Assembly (NCBI GenBank): GCA_017979445.1
Contig: CM030707.1
Location: 20,280,586 to 20,344,585, forward strand
Source of the DNA: Akebia trifoliata
Lineage: Eukaryota; Streptophyta; Magnoliopsida; Ranunculales; Lardizabalaceae
Direction: 5' to 3'
Length of the DNA stretch: 64,000 bases
The notes under the pieces were generated by a model. The model searched no databases, had not been told where the DNA came from, and saw nothing but the letters and a program-made list of their open reading frames with translations. Position numbers and translations under genes: made by a program. Shown here piece after piece: positions 35,149 through 46,140 of this stretch (its first letter is position 1; the number at the start of each line of letters is the position of its first letter).

Positions 35149-36359
35149 GTAAATGACACAGAGAATAAGAGTCTGCTAGTGATTGAATCAGAGAGGAAAA
35201 CAGTTAAAACTCTTTACCTATTGTGTTTTTTGTGTTGTGTTTTGTAATGTGGGTATCTGCTTTTTCTCTCTTCTTAAACTTAAATTGTGATATGAACATA
35301 TGGTAGTGCAGCTGTAACTATGGAATCTCATTAAATGCTTTGTTTTGTTTTGTTGGAAATGGAGTGGAATGGTGGGGGGTCGTCCTCATTATTACTTTTT
35401 AATGTTTTACCATTCAAACTGGTGGGTTGGTTTTTTCTAAGGATGTACAGTGTGGCCCAAAACCAATAGGCGTGGTAAAAATCTCTCTTGTTTATGTGAT
35501 CAAATCCCCATTGTGCCACCTTATTATGTCACGGACATAATGATACCCAGCTTCGTACGTTGTGTTCATCTTTGAAATACCATATTTATGGTCTTAGTGT
35601 AATGCACTTACGCACTAAGATGTAATTTTGGTGGTTTATGACAAGGGATACCAATAACACTGGATCAATTTTCGGCCTCATTAAGCAATTGTGGGGTTGC
35701 TTCTTGGCGCACCAAGACAAATAAGTATGGGAAAATTACTTAAAAGTACCTTCGTGGAGGGACTTGTTCTAAATTGTCCCTAAGACTAACTTTTTCTTTC
35801 TAAATGGTCTGTGTGAAGACTATTTTCATCGTTTTTGACACGTGAAATGTCAGAATTGCCCTTTCATTGGTTCTTGATGATATGAAGCTTAGACATCCCT
35901 CTAATAGATCGATTTTTATTCTATTTTATTCTTATTCCCTCAAGTTCTTCCCAATCTTCTCTTAAGATAAAATCAACACACGAGGAGAGTTTTTAACACT
36001 TTTTTTTTTTTGATATATATATACTTTTTTTCTGTGAATATAATAGATCTAGGCCAAAATCTGTGTAAATAGATGGTTTATAAATGGTTTATGATTCATA
36101 CATTTCATTTTATTTGTCATTTTGAAGAAAAAATTATATTGGGACCAAAATTGTAGAATTGAACAAAGATCAGTTACAATGTTGTGTTCATATTAAATAA
36201 TATTATGAACCCAATGGTAATTTAATCTAAAATTCACAATAAAGACAATTACAAATCGACATACATGTGGAATTATTTCCAAGAGTGGTCACCCTTAAGC
36301 AATCAAGAAATTAGTCTTAAAGTTAGTCATAAACAAATTAAAAAATAGTCTATAATATA
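35149..36359. other. CYSTM 3' region and intergenic
   Basis: The 3' UTR probably runs to about 35300 (GT-rich stretch near 35220-35250). Beyond it is AT-rich sequence with one TIR of the 31725-32462 MITE family at 35728-35825. No other gene seen. Confidence 0.45.
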
Positions 36360-37735
36360 GAGCATGTGACATACTCAAGAACTAATGATAGATTGTGAGG
36401 TCCGTCCCCAATACATCAAATGTTATAGAACAAAAGAGATTGAAATGAATAAATTGCATGAAAATTACAATGAGGCATATAACTTTTTATCTTGTTATTG
36501 TGAAAAGGTACAAGAGACAAATCTCAAAAACACTGTAATATATGAAACTAGGTCTGGACGTCAATTTCTTCGATGTTTTATATCATTTAATGCTAGTAGG
36601 GTTGGTTTTGATAACTATTGTCAGTCACTCCTCTTCTTGAATGTAACTTATTTTAATCTCTAAGACCAAGTGATGTTTACTAGTTGCTATAGGTATTGAT
36701 GACGGCAATCATTTATTTCTGGTTGCTTATACTATTTTGGGTAGTGAGAACGATGACAATTAAATGGGTTTCTTATGCAATTGGAATCCGTAGAGTTCGA
36801 GTTGCGGAGATTGACTATTATTTCAGACCGTGATAAGGGTTTAAATAATACAATTGCAAACGTGCTCCCAAATGCATATCATAGTTATCATGTGCGATAT
36901 CTAGAACATAATTTAACAGATTATTTTAGCGGGTCAATGTTGGCATCTGTAAAGACAGAAATTGCAAAATATGTATGGTCACTTGCTTATGCATTGGATA
37001 TGAATACTTACATGGATAATCTCGACATGGTGAAAGACGTTTCTCATGAAGCATACAAGTGGATATTGAGTAGTGAGCTTGAACATTGGTGTAATATTTT
37101 CTTCGAAGGTGGCCGTTATAATCATTTAACGTCTATCATAACCAAAAGTTTTAATGCATAGATTTTACCCGAATTAGAATTTTCAATTATTCATTTGATA
37201 GATGTCATCCAAGCAAAGTTAATGGTTAAGATATATGAACATAGAGAAATGTTCGCCCAATGGAAAATTTTATTGATTCCATCAATTTAGAAATCCCAAG
37301 GGCTTGATGTTCTTTTTGTTAATGGAGACGATGTTGAAGTGAGAGATGACATTGTTCGTTGTGTGAAGGTTGATGAAAAACATCTACATGCAAATAATGA
37401 CAATTGACAGGTATCTCATGTGTGCATACTTGCATTGTGATTAACACCCTTGGTCGATCCACATCGGAATATTGTAAGGGCAATTAGTTCAAACCAACTA
37501 TTTTCATGACATATTTGAAAACTCTTCATCCAATTCTCAATCATGACAAACCTGTAAATCATAAGTTGACACTACTTGAAGTCAAGGTACTACCACCTAT
37601 TGTGCGACGACCAGCTATAAGACCTAAGAAAAAAAGGAATGAATCTCAAGCTACGTCATGTCGTCCAATACAATGTAGTTGTTGTTTAAGTCATTGTCAT
37701 AATAGGGCTACTTATAAAGAACTACTTATGTAGAA
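36360..37735 (+). pseudogene. MULE (Mutator-like) transposase pseudogene
   Basis: Blocks in MuDR order: QYIKCYRTKEIEMNKLHENY then NEAYNFLSCYCEKVQETN; RQFLRCFISF; LLFLNVTYFNL; IGIDDGNHLFLVAYTILGSE; LTIISDRDKGLNNTIANVLP; HVRYLEHNL; RYNHLTSIITKSFNA; RPAIRPKKKRNES; and a zinc-knuckle-like CSCCLSHCHNRATY whose last Cys is Tyr. The first catalytic Asp (LFLDGT in the family) is Asn, while the second (ISDR) is intact. There are stops at 36661-36774 and around 37161-37500. The normal protein is 600-800 residues, so most is represented. Dead copy. Confidence 0.85.
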
Positions 37736-37879
37736 TCCCTTTAAGTATCTTGCGTCTTTGAAAAAATAATGTTATATTTTTTTAACACGAAAATTTACAT
37801 TACATTAACAATGTTAACATACATCGTATAATACAAAAATTTACATTATCAATATTTCTATAAAAAAATAATTTCTCAA

Positions 37880-38110
37880 ATTTCAACTTTTGAGGTTTGT
37901 CCTGTGATTAAGGAAAGAGCTATCTTATAGCACATTGCCTTTACATGTTCTTTTTTAAATGTGACATCAATTGTATCGTCCTCGCTCAAACATTTTGCAT
38001 ATCTAAGCAGGAAAAATCCCACAATTGTCACCATCGTCTTGTTGGTGTGCATTTGGATAATTGGATACTCTAATCAGACCATATCTCCATAGTGTCAATG
38101 GAATTTATAA
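37880..38110 (-). pseudogene. Ulp1-like (C48) protease fragment
   Basis: The minus strand reads IRVSNYPNAHQQDDGDNCGI and, after a one-base shift, LLRYAKCLSEDDTIDVTFKK then EHVKAMCYKIALSLI. This fits the end of the Ulp1 SUMO/ubiquitin-like protease domain, with the catalytic Cys in NCGIF and the following FVLRYAECLS block. The upstream His/Asp region is not visible. It converges with the MULE transposase about 145 bp away. Some plant MULEs (Kaonashi type) carry Ulp1-like genes, so it may have been cargo of the same element. Confidence 0.6.
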
Positions 38111-38429
38111 AATAAAATGCCTTTGGCAATATATAACTGAAAATTAAAATTGAGTAATTAGATATATTACGATACAAAAAAATAGTTTAAATAATATTAA
38201 TAATGTCATCACATTTTAAATTGATCATTATTATCGTTTTCAATTGATCCTTGTATTGACTGCTTGGATTCCTTGACATATTGTCCATAATGACAACTTT
38301 CTTCTGTTGTAAATGTAGGACAACTAATATCTAGTATCTTTTTATCAGTATAGGGATGAAGGTCTATTATAAAAATAACAGATTAAAACATTAAATATAT
38401 TTGACAATGTTAGATAAGATTATAGAGGT

Positions 38430-40260
38430 CTACTAGGTAAGACTACAGATGTCAACATCGATGGCTTACTAGTAAAGAGCAAGAAGAGGGAAGATCATGT
38501 TGTAAAGTTGGAAAAAGTTTGCTCACTTGTATGGAGGTTGGGATGAAGCTCAATCCGAAAAAGTTCACTTTTGCGTTGATTTCAAGAAAGTTCCTAGGGT
38601 ACTTTGTCACAAAGAGAGGGATGTAGGCTAACCCAGACCAGATCAGAGCACTGCTTGAGATGCCCTTACCGAGAACACAGAAGCAGGTTTGGAAGTTAGC
38701 TGGAAGGGTAAATGCTCTTAATAGGTTCATATCTAAGTCTTCTGACAAGTGCAAACTTCTATACCAATTGCTGTAGAAGAACACGAGGTTTGAATAGACA
38801 GAGGAATGCGAATGTGCCTTTGCTAAACTAAAGAATTACTTAGGCCAACCACCCATGCTCTCCAAATCGAAGGTTGGGGAGGAACTTGGGTTCTATTTGA
38901 CAATTTCTGAGTGCGCGCTTAACTCGGTCCTAGTCAGAATAGGGACAACAACAGAGCTATCCATTTATTTCCTGAGCAAAACATTCACAGTCACAAAGAC
39001 TCAATACTTAAAGATTGAAAAGATGGGACTAACTAGTTTACACAACTCTACGACTAAGGCCCTATTTTCAAGCATATAGGTCCAGGTAATCATAGAGTAT
39101 CCCTTGAAATCAGTCTTGGGGAAGACAGAAGGGTCAAGCAGAATAGCAAAGTGGGTTTTGCAGCTAGCAAAGTTTGGACTTGAATACAAACCTAAGGGTC
39201 TTGTTGAAAGGGCAGGCAGTTGCGGATTTCTTAGTTGATTTCTTGGTAGAAGAAAGGGCAAACCTATTAATAGAAGATTTGGAGAATACTGAAGATGGGC
39301 AAGAGACAAGCAACCAACCACGGTGGAAGGTCTATGTGAATAGATCTTCAAACCCATAAGGGTAAGGTTCATCGTCAAATAACGAAGTAGAGTATGAAGC
39401 AATGTTCTTCAACCTCAACACTCTGATATGGTTGGGAATTAGAGAAGCTACAGTCTACAATGACTCCCAACTAGTGGTCACCTATGTCAATGAGACGTTT
39501 AAGGAACGAGATCCCAAGATGCAGCTCTACCTAGAGAAGATTAGGTCTACCATACTCCAAGCAAGGGAAGTAAGAGTAGAACACATACCCAGAATAGATA
39601 ATAGACATGCAGATGCGCTAGCCTTCATAAACCTCAATGTTGGCAGGGTGAGACAAGAGAAAACTCCCACTCAGTTACCAAGAAAGGCTAGCGATCAATG
39701 AACCTGAACTAGTAAATGTGGTGGTTGTAGTAAGGGATGAAAGGTGGTTGGATCTAATTGTTGTCTTCCTTCAATCAAGGCAATTGTCTGATGATCCTAA
39801 AAAAACAAAACACGTGAAGGCCAGAGAGGAGAGGTATACTATCCTGGATAGGCAGTTATACAAGAAATCTATAGGTGGGCCACTCCTACGCTACCTAACG
39901 TCAGAAGAAGTAGAGGAGGTGCTAAGTGAGATCTATGAAGGAGACTGTAGTAATCACTTCGGTGCAAGATCGTTGGCACATAAAATACTCTCCCAAGGGT
40001 CATATTTGCAGAAGGTTGCTGCACTGTATGTCAAATACTGTGACAATTGCTAAAAGCACGTAAGGATCATCCATTAACCAACCATTCAACTCAACTCCCT
40101 AGTCAGCCCATGGTCTTTCGCACAGTGAGGAATAGATTTGGTAGGTCCGTTGCCTAGAATCAGGGATTCTAACCTTCTTGAGAGACACCATGGCCGAATT
40201 CCTAGTTTCCAGAGACAAGTAGGGGTCTTTGTACCACCTTTTGTCAACATTGGGAAGAGA
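38430..40260 (+). pseudogene. Tat-type Gypsy pol pseudogene (RT, RNase H, aRNH, integrase N-terminus)
   Basis: RT end: NIDGLLVKSKKREDHVVKLE, with the catalytic IDD changed to IDG; then RNase H with LGFYLTISECALNSVLVRIG. Archaeal-type RNase H (39402-39640): VYNDSQLVVTYVNETFKERD and HIPRIDNRHADALA. Integrase zinc region (39718-40053): RYTILDRQLYKKSIGGPLLR, then CSNHFGARSLAHKIL and KYCDNC. Integrase core start, LNSLVSPWSFAQ and GIDLVGPLPRI. Several frameshifts and stops. Confidence 0.8.
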
Positions 40261-40302
40261 TGATACCAAAGCGATAGCTACACTTTTGGAAGATTGCGAA
40301 TA

Positions 40303-40620
40303 CTACCCAAGATGGCTGGGGATGGCCTTCAGATTGTATTTAGAGAGGAAGACATTGGGGGATATCCCCATTTCCTTCACCTTTTCCACCAGATGATAAA
40401 AGTTGTTTGACATTTGGCCTAAGGCTCGGTTTATTTTGCTCAACACCTTATTGGTGAAAGGAGAGATAGGGAAACTCAAGCCAACCTTGATTTGGTCGAC
40501 GTAGACCAAGATTTCCCCCTGAAAGCATTCGTCAGGGTTGTTAGGGTTTTGGCAAATCCTGACAGACATAAAGGTGGAAATAAAAAATTTCCTACAAAGT
40601 TGTGCAATGTTGATAGCCAT
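40303..40620 (-). pseudogene. Antisense ORF of the Tat element (gypsy-type transposon protein-like)
   Basis: A 105-residue minus-strand frame with VGLSFPISPFTNKVLSKINR then ALGQMSNNFYHLV. The GLxFPxxxFxxxVL...xPxQLxPN pattern is that of plant 'putative gypsy type transposon' proteins, found as antisense ORFs in Tat elements. Function unknown. It may be one exon or a truncated copy. Confidence 0.5.
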
Positions 40621-41071
40621 TGAGAAACTAGAAATTACAAAGGATTAAAATATAAGAAGAGAGAAAATTACCTCAGTTTGAGACAAGTAAAAATGGTTAG
40701 AAGACTGAAAAACTTCGAAAGCACAAAGAGGTGAAGTTACATAGACAAGAACACAATAGAAAGAAAATTGGTGAAAATCCCTTATCTATAGAAGGGCAAG
40801 AAGGAGGACATACATCTAAGGAGGATAGCCCCTTCAAGTCTAACTGTAGCAGCTGTTGGGGTTAGTGGAAATGTTAGTGGGGGCATATGGACAGCTACAG
40901 ATGAGAGACAATTTGTCTCAATTGTCTAAAAAGATTTGAACGTCTTCACATTTAATGTGTTGATATGTTCATGGCAGAGGTAATAATAAAAAATCTTGTA
41001 AGCCAACCAGAAGAGAGATACGTGTCTCTAAAAGATAGTGAGACTTCGCGTCTCCTCAAGAGGAGGGTAAT

Positions 41072-41620
41072 TGTAGAGGATAATAATGACGCAATATCCT
41101 AACTGTACACGAGCCCAAGCCGGTTAGGTGGTACTGTGTGTAAGCCAATATTTTCAATCATACCCAGTAGTAGGACAGACCAAGATAGATGCATCTAACC
41201 TAGCTGGTAGGGTAGGGTAGGGTAGCATTAGTGGAGTCTTGGCCTACTTGGCAAGGCAGGCTTGGTCTGAGTACTTACGTAATCCTGATTTACGCATATC
41301 AAGTCCAGAGATCTTGGAGGAGATCTCCCAGGAATTATGGACTCAATCTGAGAGATCCCAATTCCGTTTAGGATCATTGTAATGAGAGGATTTTCCGTGA
41401 TCACATCTTGATGAAAGGGGAAACCCTGATTCAAGGAAAGGATTTATAAATTGAGGAATGAATGGAGGCTAGGGGATCTTTTGGCCAATTAAAAAGAGAG
41501 AGAGTTCTTATTGTTATTCTTCTGTAACTTTAACTTGAGCATTGGAAAATTCTTGGCAGGTACTACATCGATGCTAACAAGAGGGACGAGGGAGCAACTT
41601 CGGATCAGTAGGGTAGAGTC
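41072..41620 (+). repeat. 3' LTR of the Tat element
   Basis: Begins TGTAGAGG right after a PPT. It contains a TATA box, TTTATAAATTGAGG, near 41447, then TAACTTGAGCATTGGA, as in Tat R/U5 regions. The right end is uncertain because no second LTR exists for comparison. Confidence 0.6.
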
Positions 41621-42518
41621 TATCAAAGCATCACTAGATTCTTCTTTTACAATATATATAGCATAATTCTTGATTAGATTCCCATAAATCAAAAGTTAAG
41701 CAGATTTGGCCAATAATAAAGTTAAGCATATTTGGTCTATAATAATTTTAAATCAATTAATTAATTCTTATTTTCCTCCATTAAACACTTTTCTTACATC
41801 GTTTTTAGTTGTGGTAAATGAAAATGATTGAAATTGAGGACTTAATGATGTATCCATTCCACAAAATCTAGACTCTCTTAGTGGAAAGATTTGCTTTGAT
41901 TCAATTACATATTTTAACATTTCTCATTCAAACATATCGAAATTGTGTATGTTTGGGTATGCTTGTTAATGAATCCATAACCAAGAAAAATACTTCTTGG
42001 GACCTATAGACCTAAAATTATTATTGATCCTGAGCAAAGAATCAATTTTTGACCCAGTAATGCCCCTAGGTTGCAACTTGGGCTGGTTGGACGATAGACC
42101 CAAGCTGAACTCAAGTGGTAGAGCCCTCAACCCGAGCATTGAACTTGAGTTTACTAACCTAGGCTCAACCCAAGCTTGAGCTACTAAGATTGGGTTGAGC
42201 TCAGGGTAGCTCCAGTTAGGTAATTTTGAGTGGGTTGCCGTTGGACTCATTGAACAAACCTAATTTTATTTTGATTAGCAAAGAAAGTTTGCATCTTAAA
42301 CCAGAAATGGGCATAGACTGTTCAAGTTCGGCTTACCCATAAAAACAAAAATACAACTAATATAAATAAAAATTTATATCTTAAACAGGAAATAATCAAA
42401 AGGTATTTTAAAAATATATAATTTATTATTATATAGTATCGGCTTCGGGTTGAGTTGGGTTGCTCGAACCCTCAACCCAAGCTCAATCCAAATTAATAAG
42501 GTCAGGTTGAGTTATTCT
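41621..42518. other. Intergenic with hAT-like GGGTTGAGCTC-rich remnant
   Basis: 42040-42260 and 42430-42510 repeat variants of GGGTTGAGCTC and GCTCAACCC, typical interiors of plant hAT MITEs; TIR and TSD not found. A similar piece lies at 43939-44052 and ends AAATGTCCCTA. No gene. Confidence 0.4.
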
Positions 42519-43933
42519 TGAAGAAAATGATTTTATTAGGAATTCTCAAATGAGCACTACATGAATCTTAATATGGTATTTATAGAGATTTCATCAACTA
42601 AGATATTGAAAGTAACCTATTATAGAGATGCTAATCACCAATATTTTAGATACCCTTGCATTTTCAAAAATTTAAATTTAATACCCTCATTTTCAATCTC
42701 TTCAACAATGTTTTTTAGAAAAATAACTCTTGGTATTCTTCCCAATGGTGCATTGGTGTTCAACCTCTATATCAATTTATTGGAAAAAAAAACTACTATT
42801 TATTAGGCAACCCTTGATTTTATTTCTCAGCTAAAACTCTCTTTTTTTCCCCCAAAAAAACTACCATCTATAATTCCTAATCTACAATATATTAATAGAT
42901 ATTATTAAATATTTTATTTTCAACCCCAACCTTATTTTGTGGTGAGATACATTGACAATAATACAATTTATCTAATGCATCATATTATCTTACACCTTCC
43001 CGCAATTGCATAGTCCTTTGAAAAAAGAGTATGTAATTGATTTAATTGAATAATTGCTCTTGATCTCAGGAAAGATTGATAATGATTGTCGCAAATAACC
43101 AATCAAACTTGATGGTGGTCATTGCCTGTCTGTAAAGTCTATCGCTGCCGCATCTCGCTCATTTTGAATCTATCGAAACCAATGATTGACTAGATCAGAC
43201 TCGTCATGATCTCTACCAGAAGCATACAAATTAGGATTTCGTGGCATAAATAAGGGAAAGTCTCATTGAAGAGATTTTAAATAAAATGATATTTAAGATC
43301 ATGAGACAACCCACCCATGGTTTGCCTAAGTGGTAAGGGCGAGCACGTGAAGTGTGGGTTAGGCGCACGTCACGGGTTCAATTCCCCTCTTGGGATTTTC
43401 TCATGATTTAACTGGGGGACCATGGTGGGTGGGTTGCTGTGGTAGTCCTCCCCGAGATTAGCCGTAGTGCGCACAAGCTGCCCAGACACTCGGTTAGTAA
43501 AACAAAAGATCATGAGACATGAGTTTTTGGATTAAAGAGGTTTTGAGAAGCATGGAGAAATGTAGGATTTTTATTGAAAGAGAGTGAAGTAGTAGTACTA
43601 GTGAAAGATAAAAAAAGAAGATTAAGGATCAACGATGGCGTCGAAGAACGTTACACCAAATCCAAACTCTTAGTAAAGCTTAAGTTCTAATACCATGAAG
43701 AAAATAATTTTATTAAGAATTCTTAGATAATCATTACATGAATCTTACTAGGGTATTTATAGAGATTTCATCAATCAAGATATAAAAAGTAATCTATTAT
43801 AGAGATACTAGTCATCTATAATTCCTAATCTAAAATATCTTAATAGAAATTGTAAAATATTTTATTTTCAATGGCAACTTGCCTTCTGTGATGAGATACA
43901 TTGACATAATAGAATGTATCCAATTCCCTTACA
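42519..43933 (-). mobile_element. TRIM (terminal-repeat retrotransposon in miniature), complete
   Basis: LTRs 42519-42994 and 43696-43933 (238 bp) both start TGAAGAAAAT and end TTACA on the plus strand. A perfect 5-bp TSD, ATTCT, lies at 42514-42518 and 43934-43938. PPT (minus strand TTGCGGGAAGG) at 42995-43005; PBS (TGGTATTAGAAC) complement at 43684-43695. No coding capacity. The left LTR is longer by a 240-bp insertion (about 42630-42870), and a SINE lies at 43309-43507; without both the element is about 960 bp, in TRIM range. Partial relatives are at 3482-4085 and 8082-8690. Confidence 0.88.
43309..43507 (+). mobile_element. tRNA-derived SINE inside the TRIM
   Basis: A box TTTGCCTAAGTGGTAAGGG and B box CGGGTTCAATTCCCC sit 40-50 bp apart. 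A perfect 12-bp TSD, GATCATGAGACA, flanks it (43297-43308 and 43508-43519). The tail is short, AAAACAAAA. Different family from the SINE at 28282. Confidence 0.9.
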
Positions 43934-44994
43934 ATTCTAACTCAGGCTAACTCATGTTTTACATAACTCAGCCCAGGCTTGCCCATCAATCAGGTGGAGC
44001 CCAGGTTGAGATCGGGCTACCTCGCCTAAGTTGCAAATCTAAATGTCCCTACACTACTTCTATTACAACGATGATGGACAAAATGAATCATAAACTACGC
44101 AAGCATTTTCAGTCTTATTCAAGAACATATACTGGATCATAATATAATAGGATTTCAAGGTCCTTAATCACAAGGTTAGACCCTGTAATTGCCTGATTTC
44201 GAGTCAATTTCACATAGAAAAATATGTTAAAATAACATCAACAATCCACAGAATTGTCCAATTTCCGTCATAGAAGATCCAAATATATTGGTCCTATTTT
44301 CTTACAATCGTAATCACTTAGACTTGTTAATTGGTATAAATTAAATCAACTGGATTACACTGAAAATTGGTTTAATAGATCATAGTACATATCAACTTTT
44401 TAGCTACGAAGCGCTAATGCATAACATCTATCAAAACTCATGGTCCGCCAATCCTAAACTTAATTCGTAATCCAAAGTCAAACTTGATTTTTAAACCGTA
44501 AAATTAAGTGGTGACTCCAGTATAATATACAAACGCTAAAGATGATCAAAATGTAACACTATTTAAAAATCTCAACCCGAATCATCCAAGTCAAGCTATC
44601 CGAAATTTGAGCCAAGCACAAACAACTTGAAATTATATTTTCCAAAGGTGATATGAGAAGAAGATCAAATGAACCTCGTATCTTTCATCATTCATCTCAG
44701 CTCTGAAGATGTTGAAGAAATTTTCTCCCTAGAATATTTTATACTTTAAATTTTTTTTTTTTTTTTTTTTTAAATTTTAAAATGTTAACTAACATTTTAT
44801 ATATGTTTGTTGACATATCCAAGTCGCCTCCTCAAATGTCATCGAATTGACTTGACTCCATTAAAAAAATCGAAGCTTGGCGCGTTTGATGGAAGTCAGC
44901 TTAATGTGAACGCGTCGATGTAGTCAAATCTTTTACTTTTATCACTAAATTATAAAATATTATAGAGAGATTTACCGGGCACACCTAACTCTTG
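43934..44994. other. Intergenic, nothing recognised beyond a hAT-like fragment
   Basis: 43939-44052 is a hAT MITE-like fragment. A poly-T run is at 44750-44772. No gene. Confidence 0.4.
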
Positions 44995-45388
44995 TACTTT
45001 TATTACAAAAGAATCCAGATAATCTTACTACTCCACGTGGCACACTCAGTCAACTCTCTTGACCTGGCAAGTTCAAGAATTGTAGATTTGAAGACCTCGG
45101 GATTCAAAACTATACTTCCCCATAAAAATATGTATCCCAATCAAATTGTGTATCTTGAGGCATACAAATCTACGATTATCGAACTTGTAACGTCAGGAAG
45201 AGTCAATTAAGTGTAGGGGTGTCAATGGATAGCCGAAATCCGAATTCGAATTCGAATTCAAAAAATCGGATATTATCCGAAAATTTTGGATATCGGATAT
45301 CGGATTCGGATGTCATTTTAACATCCGAATGAGTTTCGGATACGAATTCGGATATTGCGATATCCGATTCGATAATATCCGCTCCGAT

Positions 45389-45454
<66 letters not shown>

Positions 45455-46140
45455 TGTATTTATGTTTTACAACGAAACTTTTATATATGTATATATATGT
45501 GTTATGTATTCGTTTCATACAACGAAATCTTATTTTTTAAACTTCATCTTCTCTAAGAGTCTAACCCACCTCCACCTTAATGGCTAAAGCCGTAAACAAC
45601 CGGACGACGTAACGGTGGGTTTCGATCGAACTTCGTAACCAGTATCTTCTCCTGCCGGCGAGCATCAGGTACGTACTCTCTCTCTCTCCGATCAGATCTG
45701 AACCAGTCGAAGTGATTTTTCGAAAAAATCTGTGGGTTTCGTCGTTTCAACTATGCGAACTCCGACAAGTCTTCTCCGTCCGGCGAGCATGCAGGTAATA
45801 TTCTCTCTCTCTTTCTCTCCGATTCGAACCGGACGAAGTGATTTTTCGAAAAAATATGTGGGTTTCGTCATTTCGAGTTCGACTGTGTGAACTCTGACAG
45901 TGAGGATGATGGTATTTGTAGGATTTTTATCGAATCGGATATCCGATATATTTTTCGGATTCGAATTCGAATGTTTGTTAGGGATATCCGATCGGATTCG
46001 AATTCGAATTCGGATAGTATCATTTATTTTCGGATTCGAATTCGGATATAGTACTATCCGATCGGACAGCTATCCGTTGACAACCCTAATTAAGTGTGCC
46101 ATGTGGGGTATTCAGATTATCACAACTGATTACAAAAACT
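44995..46140. mobile_element. Foldback element split by a hAT insertion
   Basis: Left arm from 44995 (CCACGTGGCACACTCAGTCA at 45033-45052, then CTTGACCTGGCAAGTTC), right arm GAACTTGTAACGTCAGGAAG, AGTCAATTAAGTG, then after the hAT element TGCCATGTGGGG. The arms are about 100 bp. Without the insertion the element is about 260 bp. Confidence 0.65.
45214..46088. mobile_element. hAT non-autonomous element, 875 bp, with gene-like interior
   Basis: Ends TAGGGGTGTCAATGGATAG and CTATCCGTTGACAACCCTA are inverted repeats. An exact 8-bp TSD, ATTAAGTG, lies at 45206-45213 and 46089-46096. The flanks are runs of CGAATTCG/GATATCCGA; a (TA)n tract spans 45393-45452. The core 45545-45900 is far less AT-rich and holds two copies of an approximately 120-bp block (CCGGCGAGCAT...AAGTGATTTTTCGAAAAAAT...GTGGGTTTCGTC), each followed by CAGGTA-like donor sites, suggesting captured host-gene sequence. 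Confidence 0.88.

Larger units (their letters stand above)
38430..41620 (+). mobile_element. Ty3/Gypsy element, Tat lineage, 5' truncated
   Basis: Starts inside the reverse transcriptase and keeps RNase H, a second RNase H, integrase start, an antisense ORF, a PPT (AAGAGGAGGG, 41059-41068) and a 3' LTR from 41072 (TGTAGAGGATAATA). Two RNase H domains and an antisense ORF between pol and the 3' LTR are hallmarks of Tat elements (Retand/RIRE2/Grande). No gag, protease or 5' LTR is left. Confidence 0.75.

Noticed and set aside
38452..39402. Minus-strand frames of 110 and 133 residues
   Set aside because: Antisense shadows of the Tat-type Gypsy RT/RNase H region on the plus strand.
41966..42250. 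Overlapping frames on both strands (60-94 residues)
   Set aside because: Caused by the GGGTTGAGCTC-rich hAT-like remnant.
43309..43420. Possible tRNA gene (A and B box, CGGGTTCAATTCCCC)
   Set aside because: The 12-bp TSD, A-rich tail and lack of a foldable cloverleaf acceptor stem show a SINE.
45318..45556. Open frames with Tyr-Ile repeats on both strands
   Set aside because: They are translations of a (TA)n microsatellite inside the hAT element.
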